A DNA stretch of 64,000 bases from Herbidospora yilanensis (GCF_001570565.1 NZ_BBXE01000036.1:60656-124655); one strand, 5' to 3'; shown: positions 17,773 to 29,275, counted from the first letter of the stretch. Notes: a model not told the origin generated them from the letters alone. Translations and numbers: made by a program.

Positions 17773-18741
17773 TCAGGTCAGCAGCGAGACCACGTGTTCG
17801 GACACGTCGGCCAGCAGGCCGGCCGGGCGCAGGTCGGTGCCCGCGATGGCCGACACCAGGCTCGGCAGCCCCTCAAGGGGGAAGCCGTCGTTCTTGGTGA
17901 CCTGGTGGCCGACGCCGTTCTTGTCGAGCACGGCCCTGCTGCGCCGCCAGGCCTCCAGCACCTCTTCGGGTGAGGGCACACCGAAGCCGTGGCCGACCGG
18001 GGCGGCGTGGCGGAGCCGGACGAGCGGGGTGTCGGCGAAGGCCAGGGCCGTGCGGCAGCGGGTGGACAGGGTCTCCTTGTCGGGGACCCAGTCCATGGCC
18101 GTGCAGGGAGTGCGGCACTTGGCGACGCAGACCGCCATCGCTCCGGCGACCTGGCTGTGCTGACGGTCGAAATAGGCCCGCCAGCCCTCGGCCGGCTCGG
18201 CGGCCACGCGCAAGGAGCGCTGGGTGGCCGATTGTTCGGAGCGGGTGTGGTCGCACTCCTTCTCGCCGATGACGCCGAAGCGGCTGCCCGGCGCCTGGAG
18301 GCCCTCGGGCCAGCGGGCCGGGTCGCCCGAGTGGCCCAGGGCCTCTTCGAAGGCGAGCAGCGGGAGGTATTCGGAGGTGATGTGCACCGCCGCCATCATC
18401 GCGCTGAGCTCGCGCTGGTCCCAGCGGACCTTGATCACCTCAAGGAGCAGGGAGTAGGCCGGCCGCAACGAGTCGAGGGCGCCGCGGGGGCGTTCCTTCG
18501 GCGTCTGCGGCATGTGGCAGGCACGGGCCCGGCGGCGCAGGTCGGCCGGGATCACCGGCGCGTCGAGCTCGCTGGCGAAGTCTTCGGCGTCAAGGGTCAG
18601 CAGGCGCTGGCCGAACTCGCAGACGGCGGCGACCAGCGCCGCGCGCGACTCGTCGGGCAGCACGGCGCCGGACAGGGCGCCGACGTCGCCGAAGGAATAA
18701 CGGCGGGCCAGCGCGATGAGCAGGTCGTGGGCCGACTCCAT
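17773..18741 (-). CDS. Hypothetical protein with Cys-rich centre (322 aa)
   Basis: I do not recognise the family. The protein is mostly helical, starts MESAHDLLIALARRYSFGD, and has a middle region with DHTRSEQSATQ and a Cys cluster CVAKCRTPC (C-x3-C-x3-C, about residues 212-220) that could bind a metal. The C-terminal part reads GVPSPEEVLEAWRRSRAVLDKN. There is no signal peptide or membrane helix. It lies between the convergent amidase gene and pepN, in the same direction as pepN with a 71-base gap. Confidence 0.75.
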   Translation of the reverse strand: MESAHDLLIALARRYSFGDVGALSGAVLPDESRAALVAAVCEFGQRLLTLDAEDFASELDAPVIPADLRRRARACHMPQTPKERPRGALDSLRPAYSLLLEVIKVRWDQRELSAMMAAVHITSEYLPLLAFEEALGHSGDPARWPEGLQAPGSRFGVIGEKECDHTRSEQSATQRSLRVAAEPAEGWRAYFDRQHSQVAGAMAVCVAKCRTPCTAMDWVPDKETLSTRCRTALAFADTPLVRLRHAAPVGHGFGVPSPEEVLEAWRRSRAVLDKNGVGHQVTKNDGFPLEGLPSLVSAIAGTDLRPAGLLADVSEHVVSLLT

Positions 18742-18812
18742 CCATTCACTTTCTCACGGGGTACGGGGAAGGCCGGGCGCGGGCCCGGCCTCCCCTGAAC
18801 CTACGTGACCTT

Positions 18813-21380
<2,568 letters not shown>

Positions 21381-21547
21381 ATCCGCTCCTCACACACGGC
21401 CCGCCGCGCCGTCGCGACCGGGATGACCGCATCCTTCCACGACGACCGGACAAAGCCGCAATCAAATGTTTCCCTACCTGGAATAGGTAGATCCCTGACT
21501 CCGGTTGTCGATCGATGGAACCACATTCCTGTCGGGAGAGTGAACAA

Positions 21548-22168
21548 ATGTCCGAACGCAAGATCGCCGATTTCTGGTTCGACCCATTCTGTCCGTGGGC
21601 CTGGCTGACCTCGCGCTGGATGCTCGAAGTGGAGAAAGTGCGGCCGGTCGAGGTCCACTGGCATCTGATGAGCCTGACCTTCCTCAACGAGGGACGCGAC
21701 ATCTCCCCGGAATATCAGGCACGTTTGAGCAAAGCCATCGGCCCGGTCCGCGTGGTGGCCGCCGCGCGGCGCAAGTACGGCGACCGGGTCGTCGGCGAGT
21801 TGTACACGCAGATCGGCACCCGCTTCCACCCCGGCGGGCGCTCCAAGAACCCCGACGAGTTCGCCGAGGTCGTCGCCGAGGCGCTGGAGGCCGCCGGGCT
21901 CGACCCGGCGCTGGCCGCCGAGATGGACTCCACCGAGTACGACGAGGACATCCGCCGCTCCCACCACGCGGGCATGGACCAGGTCGGCATGGACGTCGGC
22001 ACGCCCGTGATCTCGATCGAGGGCAACGCCTTCTTCGGGCCCGTCATCAGCCCCGCCCCCAAGGGCGAGGAGGCGGGCCGGCTGTGGGACGGCGTGTTGC
22101 TGGTCGGGTCGTTCGACGGCTTCTTCGAACTGAAGCGGACCCGGACCCGGGACCCCATTTTCGATTGA
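21548..22168 (+). CDS. DsbA-family thiol protein, Rv2466c (mycothiol-dependent) type, with altered active site
   Basis: The sequence follows the Rv2466c pattern of mycothiol-dependent reductases from end to end: ADFWFDPFCPWAWLTSRWMLEVEKVR at the N-terminus, HHAGMDQVGMDVGTPVI in the middle and FFELKRTRTRDPIFD at the C-terminus. The usual CPWC redox motif is CPWA here, so the second Cys is absent and only monothiol chemistry with mycothiol would be possible. The ATG at 21548 follows GGGAGAG. It is transcribed away from pepN. Confidence 0.9.
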   Translation: MSERKIADFWFDPFCPWAWLTSRWMLEVEKVRPVEVHWHLMSLTFLNEGRDISPEYQARLSKAIGPVRVVAAARRKYGDRVVGELYTQIGTRFHPGGRSKNPDEFAEVVAEALEAAGLDPALAAEMDSTEYDEDIRRSHHAGMDQVGMDVGTPVISIEGNAFFGPVISPAPKGEEAGRLWDGVLLVGSFDGFFELKRTRTRDPIFD

Positions 22169-22205
22169 GTGGAACTATGACACCGATCACGCCAGGATGG
22201 GGCGC

Positions 22206-23609
22206 ATGCGTCAGCTCTTCGTGAACGGTGCCTGGGTTTCCTCCGCGTCCGGTGAAGGGATCGACGTGGTCAACCCGGCGACCGAGGAGGTCGTCGACCG
22301 GGTGCCGGCGGGGGCGGCCGACGACGTGGCCGAGGCGGTCGCCGCCGCCCGGCGCGCCTTCCCCCGCTGGTCGGCCACCCCGCCCGAGGAACGCGGCGCG
22401 TTGTTGTCCCGCGCCGCCGAGCTGATCGAGGCGCGCGCCCGGACGATCGCGGAGACCATCGCGACCGACATGGGCGCGCCCCTCGGATTCGCGCTGCGGA
22501 CGCAGACCCTGATGCCCGCGGGGGTGCTCAAGACCTTCGCCGGCCTGGCCGGGCGGCAGGCCGAGACCACCCGGGTGGGCAACTCCCTGGTCCTCCGCGA
22601 GCCGGTGGGCGTGGTCGCCGCGATCACGCCCTGGAACTACCCGCTCCACCAGGCCGTCTGCAAGGTGGGCGCCGCCCTCGCGGCCGGGTGCACGGTGGTG
22701 CTGAAGCCCAGCGAGGTGGCCCCCCTGGCGGCCTACGCGCTGGCCGAGGTGCTTGCGGAGGCGGGGCTGCCGCCGGGCGTCTTCAACCTCGTGAGCGGCC
22801 ACGGCCGGACCGTCGGCGAGGCCCTGGCCGCCCACGTCGACGTCGACATGGTCTCCTTCACCGGTTCCACCGCGGCCGGGCGCCGGGTCGCCACGCTGGC
22901 GGGCGACACGGTGAAGCGGGTCGCGCTGGAACTGGGCGGCAAGTCGGCCAACGTGATCCTCCCGGGCGCCGACCTGGAGACCGCGGTCAAGGAGGGGGTC
23001 GGGCACGCCTACAGCAACGCCGGGCAGACCTGCTCGGCCTGGTCGCGCATGCTCGTCCAGTGGGACCAGTACGACGAGGCCGTCCAGATGGCCGTCGCGT
23101 TCTCCCGCAAGTACGTCGTGGGCGACCCCTTCGCCGACGACACCCGCATCGGCCCGCTCGTCTCCCGCGTCCAGCGCGACCGGGTGGTGCGCTACCTCAA
23201 CGTCGGCCAGGAGGAGGGCGCCCGGCTGGTCGCCGGGGGCACCGAGCCGGTCCACGAACGCGGTTTCTACGTCGAGCCGGCCGTCTTCGCCGGGGTCGCG
23301 CCGGGCATGGCGATCGAGCAGGAGGAGATCTTCGGCCCGGTGTTGTCGATCGTCCCCTTCGGCACCGTCGACGAGGCCGTCACGATCGCCAACGGCACTC
23401 CCTACGGCCTCGCCGGGGCCGTCTGGGCCCGCGACGAGGAACAGGCCGTCGCGGTGGCCCGCCGGCTCCGCACCGGCCAGGTCGCGATCAACGGCGGCCG
23501 GTTCAACCCACTGGCGCCGTTCGGCGGCTACGGGCAGTCGGGGGTCGGCCGCGAGCTGGGCGAGGCCGGGTTCGACGAGTTCCTCGAGATCAAGTCTTTG
23601 CAGATGTGA
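22206..23609 (+). CDS. NAD(P)-dependent aldehyde dehydrogenase (467 aa)
   Basis: It oxidises an aldehyde to a carboxylate; the substrate cannot be told from sequence. The family signatures are all there: ITPWNYPLHQ, FTGSTAAGRRV (cofactor), LELGGKSAN with the general-base Glu, NAGQTCSAWSRM with the catalytic Cys, and EEIFGPVLS. Starts at 22197 and 22206 are both possible; I prefer 22206 (MRQLFVNGAW). It follows the DsbA-like gene by 37 bases. Confidence 0.93.
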   Translation: MRQLFVNGAWVSSASGEGIDVVNPATEEVVDRVPAGAADDVAEAVAAARRAFPRWSATPPEERGALLSRAAELIEARARTIAETIATDMGAPLGFALRTQTLMPAGVLKTFAGLAGRQAETTRVGNSLVLREPVGVVAAITPWNYPLHQAVCKVGAALAAGCTVVLKPSEVAPLAAYALAEVLAEAGLPPGVFNLVSGHGRTVGEALAAHVDVDMVSFTGSTAAGRRVATLAGDTVKRVALELGGKSANVILPGADLETAVKEGVGHAYSNAGQTCSAWSRMLVQWDQYDEAVQMAVAFSRKYVVGDPFADDTRIGPLVSRVQRDRVVRYLNVGQEEGARLVAGGTEPVHERGFYVEPAVFAGVAPGMAIEQEEIFGPVLSIVPFGTVDEAVTIANGTPYGLAGAVWARDEEQAVAVARRLRTGQVAINGGRFNPLAPFGGYGQSGVGRELGEAGFDEFLEIKSLQM

Positions 23610-23646
23610 GCTTTCCGGCTTGACCCGGGCGTCGATACACAAAGTC

Positions 23647-24852
23647 ATGCACGTGTTGATCGTGGGCCTGGGTTACGTCGGGCTGCCCACCGCGCTCGCC
23701 TTCCTGGAGGCGGGCTGCCGGGTCACCGGCTACGACGTCAGCGCCGCGCGGCTCGCCGCCATCCGCAACGGGCAGGTCGACCTGTCGCCCCTCGACCACG
23801 CGCGGCTGCGCTTCCACCGCCTGGAGACCACCACCGACCCGGCCGCCGTCGCCGCCGCCGACGTGGTGGTGATCTGCGTCCCGACGCCGGTCGACGAACA
23901 CCACGTGCCGGATCTGAGCGCGCTGCGGGCCGCCTGCGGCACGGTCGTCGCCCACGCGGTCCCCGGCCAGCTCGTGATCCTCACCTCGACGACCTACGTG
24001 GGCTCGACCCGCGATCTGCTGATCGACCACCTCAGCGGGGTCGACGTCGTGTTCAGCCCCGAACGGGTCGATCCGGGGCCCGGCGGGCGCCCGCTGGAAC
24101 ACTCGCCGAGGGTGCTCGGACCCGCCTCCGCGAAAGCGGGCGACCGGGCCGAGGAACTGCTCAGGCGGGTGGCGCCCTCGGTGCACCGGGTCAGCTCGCC
24201 GGAGGCGGCCGAGTTGTGCAAGCTGCTGGAGAACTCGTTCCGTGCGGTCAACATCGCGCTCGCCAACGAGTTCGCCGACATCGCCCGGGAGGTCGGCGTC
24301 GACCCCGTCGAGGTGATCGAGGCGGCGGCCACCAAGCCGTTCGGTTTCATGCGGTTCGACCCGGGGCCGGGTGTGGGCGGGCAGTGTGTGCCGTCGGACC
24401 CCTACTACCTGCTGTGGCGGCTGCGGCGGGCGGCGCCGACCGTGCTGACCGCCGCCATGGGGGCCATCGCGGCCCGGCCGCAGGCGGTGGTGGGCCGGGC
24501 GCTGGAGATGCTGGCGGCGGCCGGGCGGGACGTCAGGGACGCGACGGTGCTGGTCGCCGGGGTGTCGTACAAGCCGGGGGTGGCGGACGCGCGCGAGACG
24601 CCGGCTGTGCCGATCATCGCCGCGCTGCGGCGGCTCGGCGCGCGGGCCGAGTTCACCGATCCGCTGGTGGAGGAGCTCGTGGTGGGGGAGGAGGTCATCA
24701 AGCGCGTGCCCGACCCGGGGAGCGAGCCGTGGGATCTCGTCGTCGTGCACACGCTCGGCGGCGACCTCGGGTGGCTGCGGCCGGAACAGCCGGTTCTGGA
24801 CGCGACCTACCGGCTCGAACGGCCCGGCGACAGCCGCTGGGAGGTGCCCTAG
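23647..24852 (+). CDS. Nucleotide-sugar dehydrogenase (401 aa)
   Basis: A UDP-glucose/GDP-mannose dehydrogenase family enzyme that oxidises a nucleotide sugar at C6 to a uronate. Seen: the N-terminal Rossmann motif (VLIVGLGYVGLPTALAFLEAGC), the central domain with LLENSFRAVNIALANE, the catalytic Cys in GVGGQCVPSDPYYL, and the C-terminal UDP-binding region (AGVSYKPGVADARETP). The sequence is closer to the WecC/TviB branch (UDP-HexNAc) than to the second dehydrogenase at 34.3 kb. No polysaccharide genes surround it. The stop overlaps the end of def on the other strand. Confidence 0.9.
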   Translation: MHVLIVGLGYVGLPTALAFLEAGCRVTGYDVSAARLAAIRNGQVDLSPLDHARLRFHRLETTTDPAAVAAADVVVICVPTPVDEHHVPDLSALRAACGTVVAHAVPGQLVILTSTTYVGSTRDLLIDHLSGVDVVFSPERVDPGPGGRPLEHSPRVLGPASAKAGDRAEELLRRVAPSVHRVSSPEAAELCKLLENSFRAVNIALANEFADIAREVGVDPVEVIEAAATKPFGFMRFDPGPGVGGQCVPSDPYYLLWRLRRAAPTVLTAAMGAIAARPQAVVGRALEMLAAAGRDVRDATVLVAGVSYKPGVADARETPAVPIIAALRRLGARAEFTDPLVEELVVGEEVIKRVPDPGSEPWDLVVVHTLGGDLGWLRPEQPVLDATYRLERPGDSRWEVP

Positions 24853-25337
24853 GGCGTCTGGAGCATGATCCGGCGCGCGGCGTCCTTCGGCAGGCGGTCG
24901 AGGTAGAGGCCGCCGTTGAGGTGGTCGAACTCGTGCTGGAAACAGCGGGCCAGCATGCCCCGCGCCTTGACCTCCAGCGGGCGGCCCAGGCGGTCGAAGC
25001 CCTTGATCGTGACCCCGGACGCGCGGGGGGTGGGCGAGTAGAGGGGCTTGCTCGTCGCCTTGTTCGGCACGGACAGGCAGCCCTCCTCCTCGACGATCTC
25101 GGCGTCGTCGTCGATCGTGAGCTCGGGGTTGACCACGGCGCCCTTGCGGTTGCTGATGTCGTACACGAAAAGGCGTTTCGGCACGCCGATCTGGGGGCCC
25201 GCGAGGCCGACGCCGTCGGCCAGGTACATCGTCGCGAACATCTCGTCGATCAGGCGGCGCAGGTCTTTGTCGAACGCCGTGACCGGCTCGGCCGGGGTGC
25301 GCAGCACCGGATCTCCGACATACCGGATCTCGCGCAT
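24849..25337 (-). CDS. def: Peptide deformylase
   Basis: A metal hydrolase that removes the formyl group from new proteins. All three motifs are present: GVGLAGPQIG, EEGCLSVP and QHEFDHLNG, which supply the Gln, Cys and two His plus Glu of the active site. The length of 162 residues is normal. It is a single gene diverging from rpiB and converging on the dehydrogenase. Confidence 0.95.
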   Translation of the reverse strand: MREIRYVGDPVLRTPAEPVTAFDKDLRRLIDEMFATMYLADGVGLAGPQIGVPKRLFVYDISNRKGAVVNPELTIDDDAEIVEEEGCLSVPNKATSKPLYSPTPRASGVTIKGFDRLGRPLEVKARGMLARCFQHEFDHLNGGLYLDRLPKDAARRIMLQTP

Positions 25338-25407
25338 TCTGATCTCCGCGGTAAGGGGCGACGGGGGTAGCTGGCCGTTACTTTAGTCGACCTGAGAAGC
25401 TCTGCGT

Positions 25408-25875
25408 ATGCGCGTCTACATCGGTTCCGACCACGCCGGCTACGACCTGAAGAACCACCTGGTCGGCTGGCTCAAAGACAACGGCCACGACGTGGTCGAC
25501 TGCGGTCCCTTCGTCTTCGACGCAGAAGACGACTATCCGCCCTTCGTGCTCCGCGCCGCCGCCGGCGTGGTGGCCGAGCCGGGCTCGTTCGGCGTGGTGA
25601 TCGGCGGCTCCGGCAACGGCGAGGCCATCGCCGCCAACAAGGTGAAGGGCGTGCGCGCGGCGCTGGCGTGGAGCGACGACACCGCCACGCTCGGGCGGCA
25701 GCACAACGACGCCAATGTGATCAGCATCGGCGCCCGGATGCACACCGAGGCCGACGCCACCCGTTTCGTCGAGTTGTTCCTCGCCACGCCCTACTCGGGC
25801 GCCGAGCGCCACACCCGGCGCATCGACATGCTGAGCGACTACGAGCGGACCGGCGACCTGCCCCCGCTGCCCTAG
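25408..25875 (+). CDS. rpiB: Ribose-5-phosphate isomerase B
   Basis: It interconverts ribose 5-phosphate and ribulose 5-phosphate in the pentose phosphate pathway. Seen: the N-terminal phosphate site YIGSDHAGYDLK, the central GGSGNGEAIAANKVKGVRAALAW and the C-terminal R-rich helix. In actinobacterial RpiB the active-site Cys seen in E. coli is replaced; here the position reads GSGNGE, in line with that. The length of 155 residues is standard. Confidence 0.93.
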   Translation: MRVYIGSDHAGYDLKNHLVGWLKDNGHDVVDCGPFVFDAEDDYPPFVLRAAAGVVAEPGSFGVVIGGSGNGEAIAANKVKGVRAALAWSDDTATLGRQHNDANVISIGARMHTEADATRFVELFLATPYSGAERHTRRIDMLSDYERTGDLPPLP

Positions 25876-25885
25876 GTGTTCTGAC

Positions 25886-26032
25886 CTAGGGCTTCTTGCG
25901 GGTCTCCTTGCGGGGGACCTCGTCGCGCAGGGGCCGCCGGTCGGCGGCCTCCTGCTGCTCCTTCGACGGACGCGACACGTCGCGGGCGCGCATGGCGGTG
26001 ATCGCCGTGATGGTCAGACTCGTCAGGGCCAT
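25886..26032 (-). CDS. Small basic/acidic hypothetical protein (48 aa)
   Basis: A short gene starting ten bases after the stop of the Eis-like acetyltransferase gene and in the same direction, so probably in its operon. The peptide starts MALTSLTITAITAMRARDVSR and continues with a charged tail rich in Lys, Arg, Glu and Asp that ends KETRKKP. The codon use is as GC-biased as in the neighbours. No family is recognised and no function can be given. Confidence 0.5.
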   Translation of the reverse strand: MALTSLTITAITAMRARDVSRPSKEQQEAADRRPLRDEVPRKETRKKP

Positions 26033-26042
26033 GCCTTGCAGC

Positions 26043-27266
26043 CTAGAAGACGAGACCGCCCCAGGGCAGGGGGCTCCACGACATGGCCGCCGACAGCTCC
26101 CGCACCGCGCCCTCGCGGTGCTCGGCGATCTGCCCGGCCAGCCGGTACGACTCCAGCGACCGCCCCCCGAGATAGCCGGCGCCCAGGATCCGCACCGGCA
26201 GGCTCAGGTCGGGCGCGTCCTCGGTCCGCTCGCAGGTCTGCTTGGCGGTCGACAACCGCCAGCGTCCGGCGTTCCACGGGCACACGTCGTCGTCGACCTC
26301 GACGACCAGCTCCACCGGCGCGCTGTAGGCCCGCTGCGTGAGCGCGCCCGGCACGTCGACCAGCCGGATCCACAACTCGTCGAGGGTGCCCGCGTTCAGG
26401 TGCCGCGGTTCGGCCAGCAGGTGCATGACCGGGTCGTCCACGGGCCGGTTGGCGGCGGACACGCGGGCGCACAGGTCACGGTCGAGCAGGCTGCGCCACA
26501 CGGCCGCGTAGGCGGCCGGGTCGACGGCGAACAGCTCCTGAAGCAGCACCTCGCCGTCGGGCACGTCGTGGTCGGTGACGGCGCGCCTCACCCGGAACAG
26601 GGCGTAGCCGCGCACGCCGTCGTCGTCCTCGGCCAGCACGCAGCGCAGCCGCCCGGACGAGGCGCGGACCTTCTCGTCGTCGGCCAGGGTCGCGTTCCAG
26701 CGGGCCTCGGTCCGCGAGTAGAGACCGGGCCTGGTCGGCCTGACCCGGTCGAATACGCTTTTGAAGGCGTCGCGGACCTTCTCCGGCGGCTCGACCCGCA
26801 GGCGCAGCGCGGGGTCGACCGGCGCGTCGGCGCGGAAGGCGCTGGAGTGCTTGGGGATCGTGTAGAAGACGTTGTCGACCGCGCGGCCGTAGCCGTAGCG
26901 GCCGTAGATGGCGGCCTCGGAGGCGTAGAGCGCGGCGAACACCTCACCCCTGGCGTGCACGTCGGCCAGTTGCCGCCGCATCAGCGAACTGAGCACGCCC
27001 TGTCGCCGGTGGGAGGCCAGCACGCCGACGGAGCTCACCCCCGCCACCGGGAGCACGCCGCCCGGCACGGTCATGTCGAAGCTCATGACCTGGGTGAAGC
27101 CGATCATCCGGTCGCCGTCGAAGGCGGCGAGGGACCGGTCGAACTCCGTGACGCCCTTGAACCGCTCGGACTGAGCGGGGGCCCAGGAGGAGACGAACGC
27201 CTCGTCGAGCAGGTCGCACATGGCGGGGAACTCGGACTCGGCGATGGGGCGAATGGGGTGATTCAC
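26043..27266 (-). CDS. Eis-like GNAT N-acetyltransferase (407 aa)
   Basis: The protein follows the three-part Eis layout: an N-terminal GNAT domain (SSVGVLASHRRQGVLSSLMRRQL is the acetyl-CoA loop), a second GNAT-like domain, and a C-terminal sterol-carrier-like domain. It ends in a free Phe (WGGLVF), matching the C-terminal carboxylate that acts as base in Eis. Eis of mycobacteria acetylates aminoglycosides and host proteins; the target here is unknown. The ATG is at 27264-27266, divergent from the phosphatase gene. Confidence 0.9.
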   Translation of the reverse strand: MNHPIRPIAESEFPAMCDLLDEAFVSSWAPAQSERFKGVTEFDRSLAAFDGDRMIGFTQVMSFDMTVPGGVLPVAGVSSVGVLASHRRQGVLSSLMRRQLADVHARGEVFAALYASEAAIYGRYGYGRAVDNVFYTIPKHSSAFRADAPVDPALRLRVEPPEKVRDAFKSVFDRVRPTRPGLYSRTEARWNATLADDEKVRASSGRLRCVLAEDDDGVRGYALFRVRRAVTDHDVPDGEVLLQELFAVDPAAYAAVWRSLLDRDLCARVSAANRPVDDPVMHLLAEPRHLNAGTLDELWIRLVDVPGALTQRAYSAPVELVVEVDDDVCPWNAGRWRLSTAKQTCERTEDAPDLSLPVRILGAGYLGGRSLESYRLAGQIAEHREGAVRELSAAMSWSPLPWGGLVF

Positions 27267-27382
27267 GGCACCACCGTAGGGCCGGGCAAAGAGGGACGGC
27301 CACCCAATATACGTGCTAAGTGATCAAGGTGTTGGTCAAGACAGCGCCTCACCACGAAGCCGACCGATACAGTCGGGGCATC

Positions 27383-28495
27383 ATGAGTTCCCGTCCGGTG
27401 CCGCTCATTCCCCCTCGGCTCCGCGCGATTTTGGTGCGGGTCCCGTTTCTGGTGCCGATCGTCCGGTTCGTAAGGAAGAGTTCGTCGAAAGATAGCCATC
27501 TGCTGATCGCCCTGGTCGTCGTGAGCCTGCTCATCGGAGTGCTCGGCGTCCAGATCTCGACGCGTTGGTTCTCACCTTCGCTGCTCATCCTGGTGACCCT
27601 CGTCGCCGGACTCCAGCTCCGGCCGCGCAGCCTGATGACGCTGCTGGTCGCGGTGGCCGCGTCGGTCACCTACCTGGGGATCACCTACGGCGCCCGGCAG
27701 GTCGGCCCCGGCTACCTGCTCACCATGGCGTTCACGGTCGTGCTGGCCGGGCTGATGTCGCGCACGCGGGGCACGCTCGGCGTGCAGGGGCTGCGCGGCG
27801 ACGCGATGTTGCTGGAACTGCGCGACCGGCTCAAGAGACAGAGCGAGCTGCCGTCCTTCCCCAAGGCGTGGGGCGGCAAGGTCGTGCTCAAACAGGCCGG
27901 CGGGTCGTCGTTCGGCGGCGACTTCGTCGTGTCCATGCGCGAGGGGACCAGGGTCGAGCTGGCCGTGGTCGACGTCTCGGGCAAGGGCGTCGACGCCGGA
28001 ACCCGGGCTCTGCTGCTCTCCGGCACCTTCGGCGGCCTCCTGGGCTCGGTGAGCGACTTCCTCGGCGCCTGCAACGCCTATCTGCGCCGCCAGCGCGAGG
28101 GAGAGGGCTTCGTCACCGCCGTCCACCTGAGCCTCGACCTGGCCACCGGCGCCTACGAGATCACCTCGGCGGGCCACCCGCCCGTCGTGAAGTTCGACTC
28201 GGGCACCGGCACCTGGCGGGTGTCCACGGCCAAGGGCGTCGTGCTCGGGGTGGTGCCCGACCTGGCCTGTGAGCCCGACAGGGGCATTCTGCGCAAGGGC
28301 GACGCGCTCATGCTCTACACCGACGGGCTGATCGAGCAGCCGGGCCGCGACATCGACGCCGGCCTCGACCGGCTCCTCGGCGAGGCCGAGCGGCTGCTGC
28401 CCGGCGGGTTCTCCAAGAGCGCCCGCCAGCTCGTGAACTCGATGTCGTCGGGCCACAACGACGACTGCGCGCTGGTCCTCATCTGGAGACCGTGA
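27383..28495 (+). CDS. Membrane PP2C-type (SpoIIE/RsbU) phosphatase (370 aa)
   Basis: Several membrane helices occupy about residues 35-125 (LLIALVVVSLLIGVLGV, LLILVTLVAGLQL, LLTMAFTVVLAGLM). A cytoplasmic PP2C-like serine phosphatase domain follows, with VVDVSGKGVDAG, the HPPVVKF strand, LYTDGLIEQPGR and NDDCALVLI, which carry the metal-binding Asp residues. Such proteins usually dephosphorylate anti-anti-sigma factors in stress or development signalling. The ATG at 27383 is near a short GTCGG repeat. A strong terminator follows. Confidence 0.9.
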   Translation: MSSRPVPLIPPRLRAILVRVPFLVPIVRFVRKSSSKDSHLLIALVVVSLLIGVLGVQISTRWFSPSLLILVTLVAGLQLRPRSLMTLLVAVAASVTYLGITYGARQVGPGYLLTMAFTVVLAGLMSRTRGTLGVQGLRGDAMLLELRDRLKRQSELPSFPKAWGGKVVLKQAGGSSFGGDFVVSMREGTRVELAVVDVSGKGVDAGTRALLLSGTFGGLLGSVSDFLGACNAYLRRQREGEGFVTAVHLSLDLATGAYEITSAGHPPVVKFDSGTGTWRVSTAKGVVLGVVPDLACEPDRGILRKGDALMLYTDGLIEQPGRDIDAGLDRLLGEAERLLPGGFSKSARQLVNSMSSGHNDDCALVLIWRP

Positions 28496-28592
28496 CGTTA
28501 GTCACTGGTCGTGCGCAGATGCGGGTTGAGACCCTTGATCCGGTCACCGGCGGTACGGGGGTGTCGCCGGAGAGCGGCCCCATTCAGGGTCC

Positions 28593-28647
28593 CCGGGCCT
28601 TCTCAGGTGGGCGGCGCGGCTCACCTGCGGAGGCCCGGCCCTTTTTC
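28593..28647 (+). terminator. Rho-independent terminator after the phosphatase gene
   Basis: Arms CCGGGCCT at 28593-28600 with AGGCCCGG at 28631-28638, and CAGGTG at 28604-28609 with CACCTG at 28622-28627, form one stem with a small internal loop. A run of five T follows at 28642-28646. Confidence 0.8.
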
Positions 28648-28669
28648 GGTTCTGAGACGACACCGCCCT

Positions 28670-29275
28670 CTATAACCAGCCCGAATCGGCGGCGATCCTG
28701 ACCGCGTCGACCCGGTTCCTGGCGCCGGTCTTGCACATGATGCGCGACAGGTGGTTGCGGACCGTTCCCACCGAGAGGTAGAGCTCGTCGGCGATCTCCT
28801 TCGACCGCGCGCCCTGCGCGGCGATGCGCAGCACGTCGAGCTCCCGCCGGGTCAGCGGGTTGTCGGCGGTCTGGAGCGCGGCCACGGCCAGGTCGGAGTC
28901 GACCGCCCGGCGACCGGCCGCGATCAGCCGGATGCCCTCGGCCAGCTTCTCGGGCCCGGCGTCGGTGCCCATGAAGCCCAGCGCGTTGGCCGCGAACGCG
29001 CGGCGCACCTGACCGGGGTTGGCCTGGGAGGACAGGATCATCACCCGGCAGGCGGGCACTTTCTCGAGGAGCCCGGCCGCGGCGGCCAGGCCGCCCATGG
29101 AGGGCAGGTCGATGTCGATCACGGCGGTGTCGGGACGGTGTTCGACGGCGGCCGGGATGGCATCCTCCCCGGAGGCCACCCCGGCCACGACTTCGAGGTC
29201 GCTCTCCCCGTTGAGGGAGGCGATGAGGCCGTGCCGGACGAAAGGCAGGTGCTCGGCCACCAGGATCTTGATCAT
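28670..29275 (-). CDS. NarL/LuxR-family response regulator, atypical receiver (201 aa)
   Basis: The receiver domain (MIKILVAEHLPFVRHGLIASL) has the phospho-acceptor region TAVIDIDLPSMGG. The C-terminal LuxR helix-turn-helix is clear (LTRRELDVLRIAAQGARSKEIADELYLSVGTVRNHLSRI). In the usual ALGYxLKDA stretch the conserved Lys is replaced: the sequence is ALGFMGTDAG. No histidine kinase gene is adjacent, so it is an orphan, perhaps working without normal phosphorylation. The ATG at 29273-29275 follows a G-rich ribosome site; the frame is open further up. Confidence 0.9.
   Translation of the reverse strand: MIKILVAEHLPFVRHGLIASLNGESDLEVVAGVASGEDAIPAAVEHRPDTAVIDIDLPSMGGLAAAAGLLEKVPACRVMILSSQANPGQVRRAFAANALGFMGTDAGPEKLAEGIRLIAAGRRAVDSDLAVAALQTADNPLTRRELDVLRIAAQGARSKEIADELYLSVGTVRNHLSRIMCKTGARNRVDAVRIAADSGWL

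Noticed and set aside
28492..28701. A 69-residue open frame after the phosphatase gene
   Set aside because: It overlaps the Rho-independent terminator and the end of the response regulator gene, and its translation looks random.
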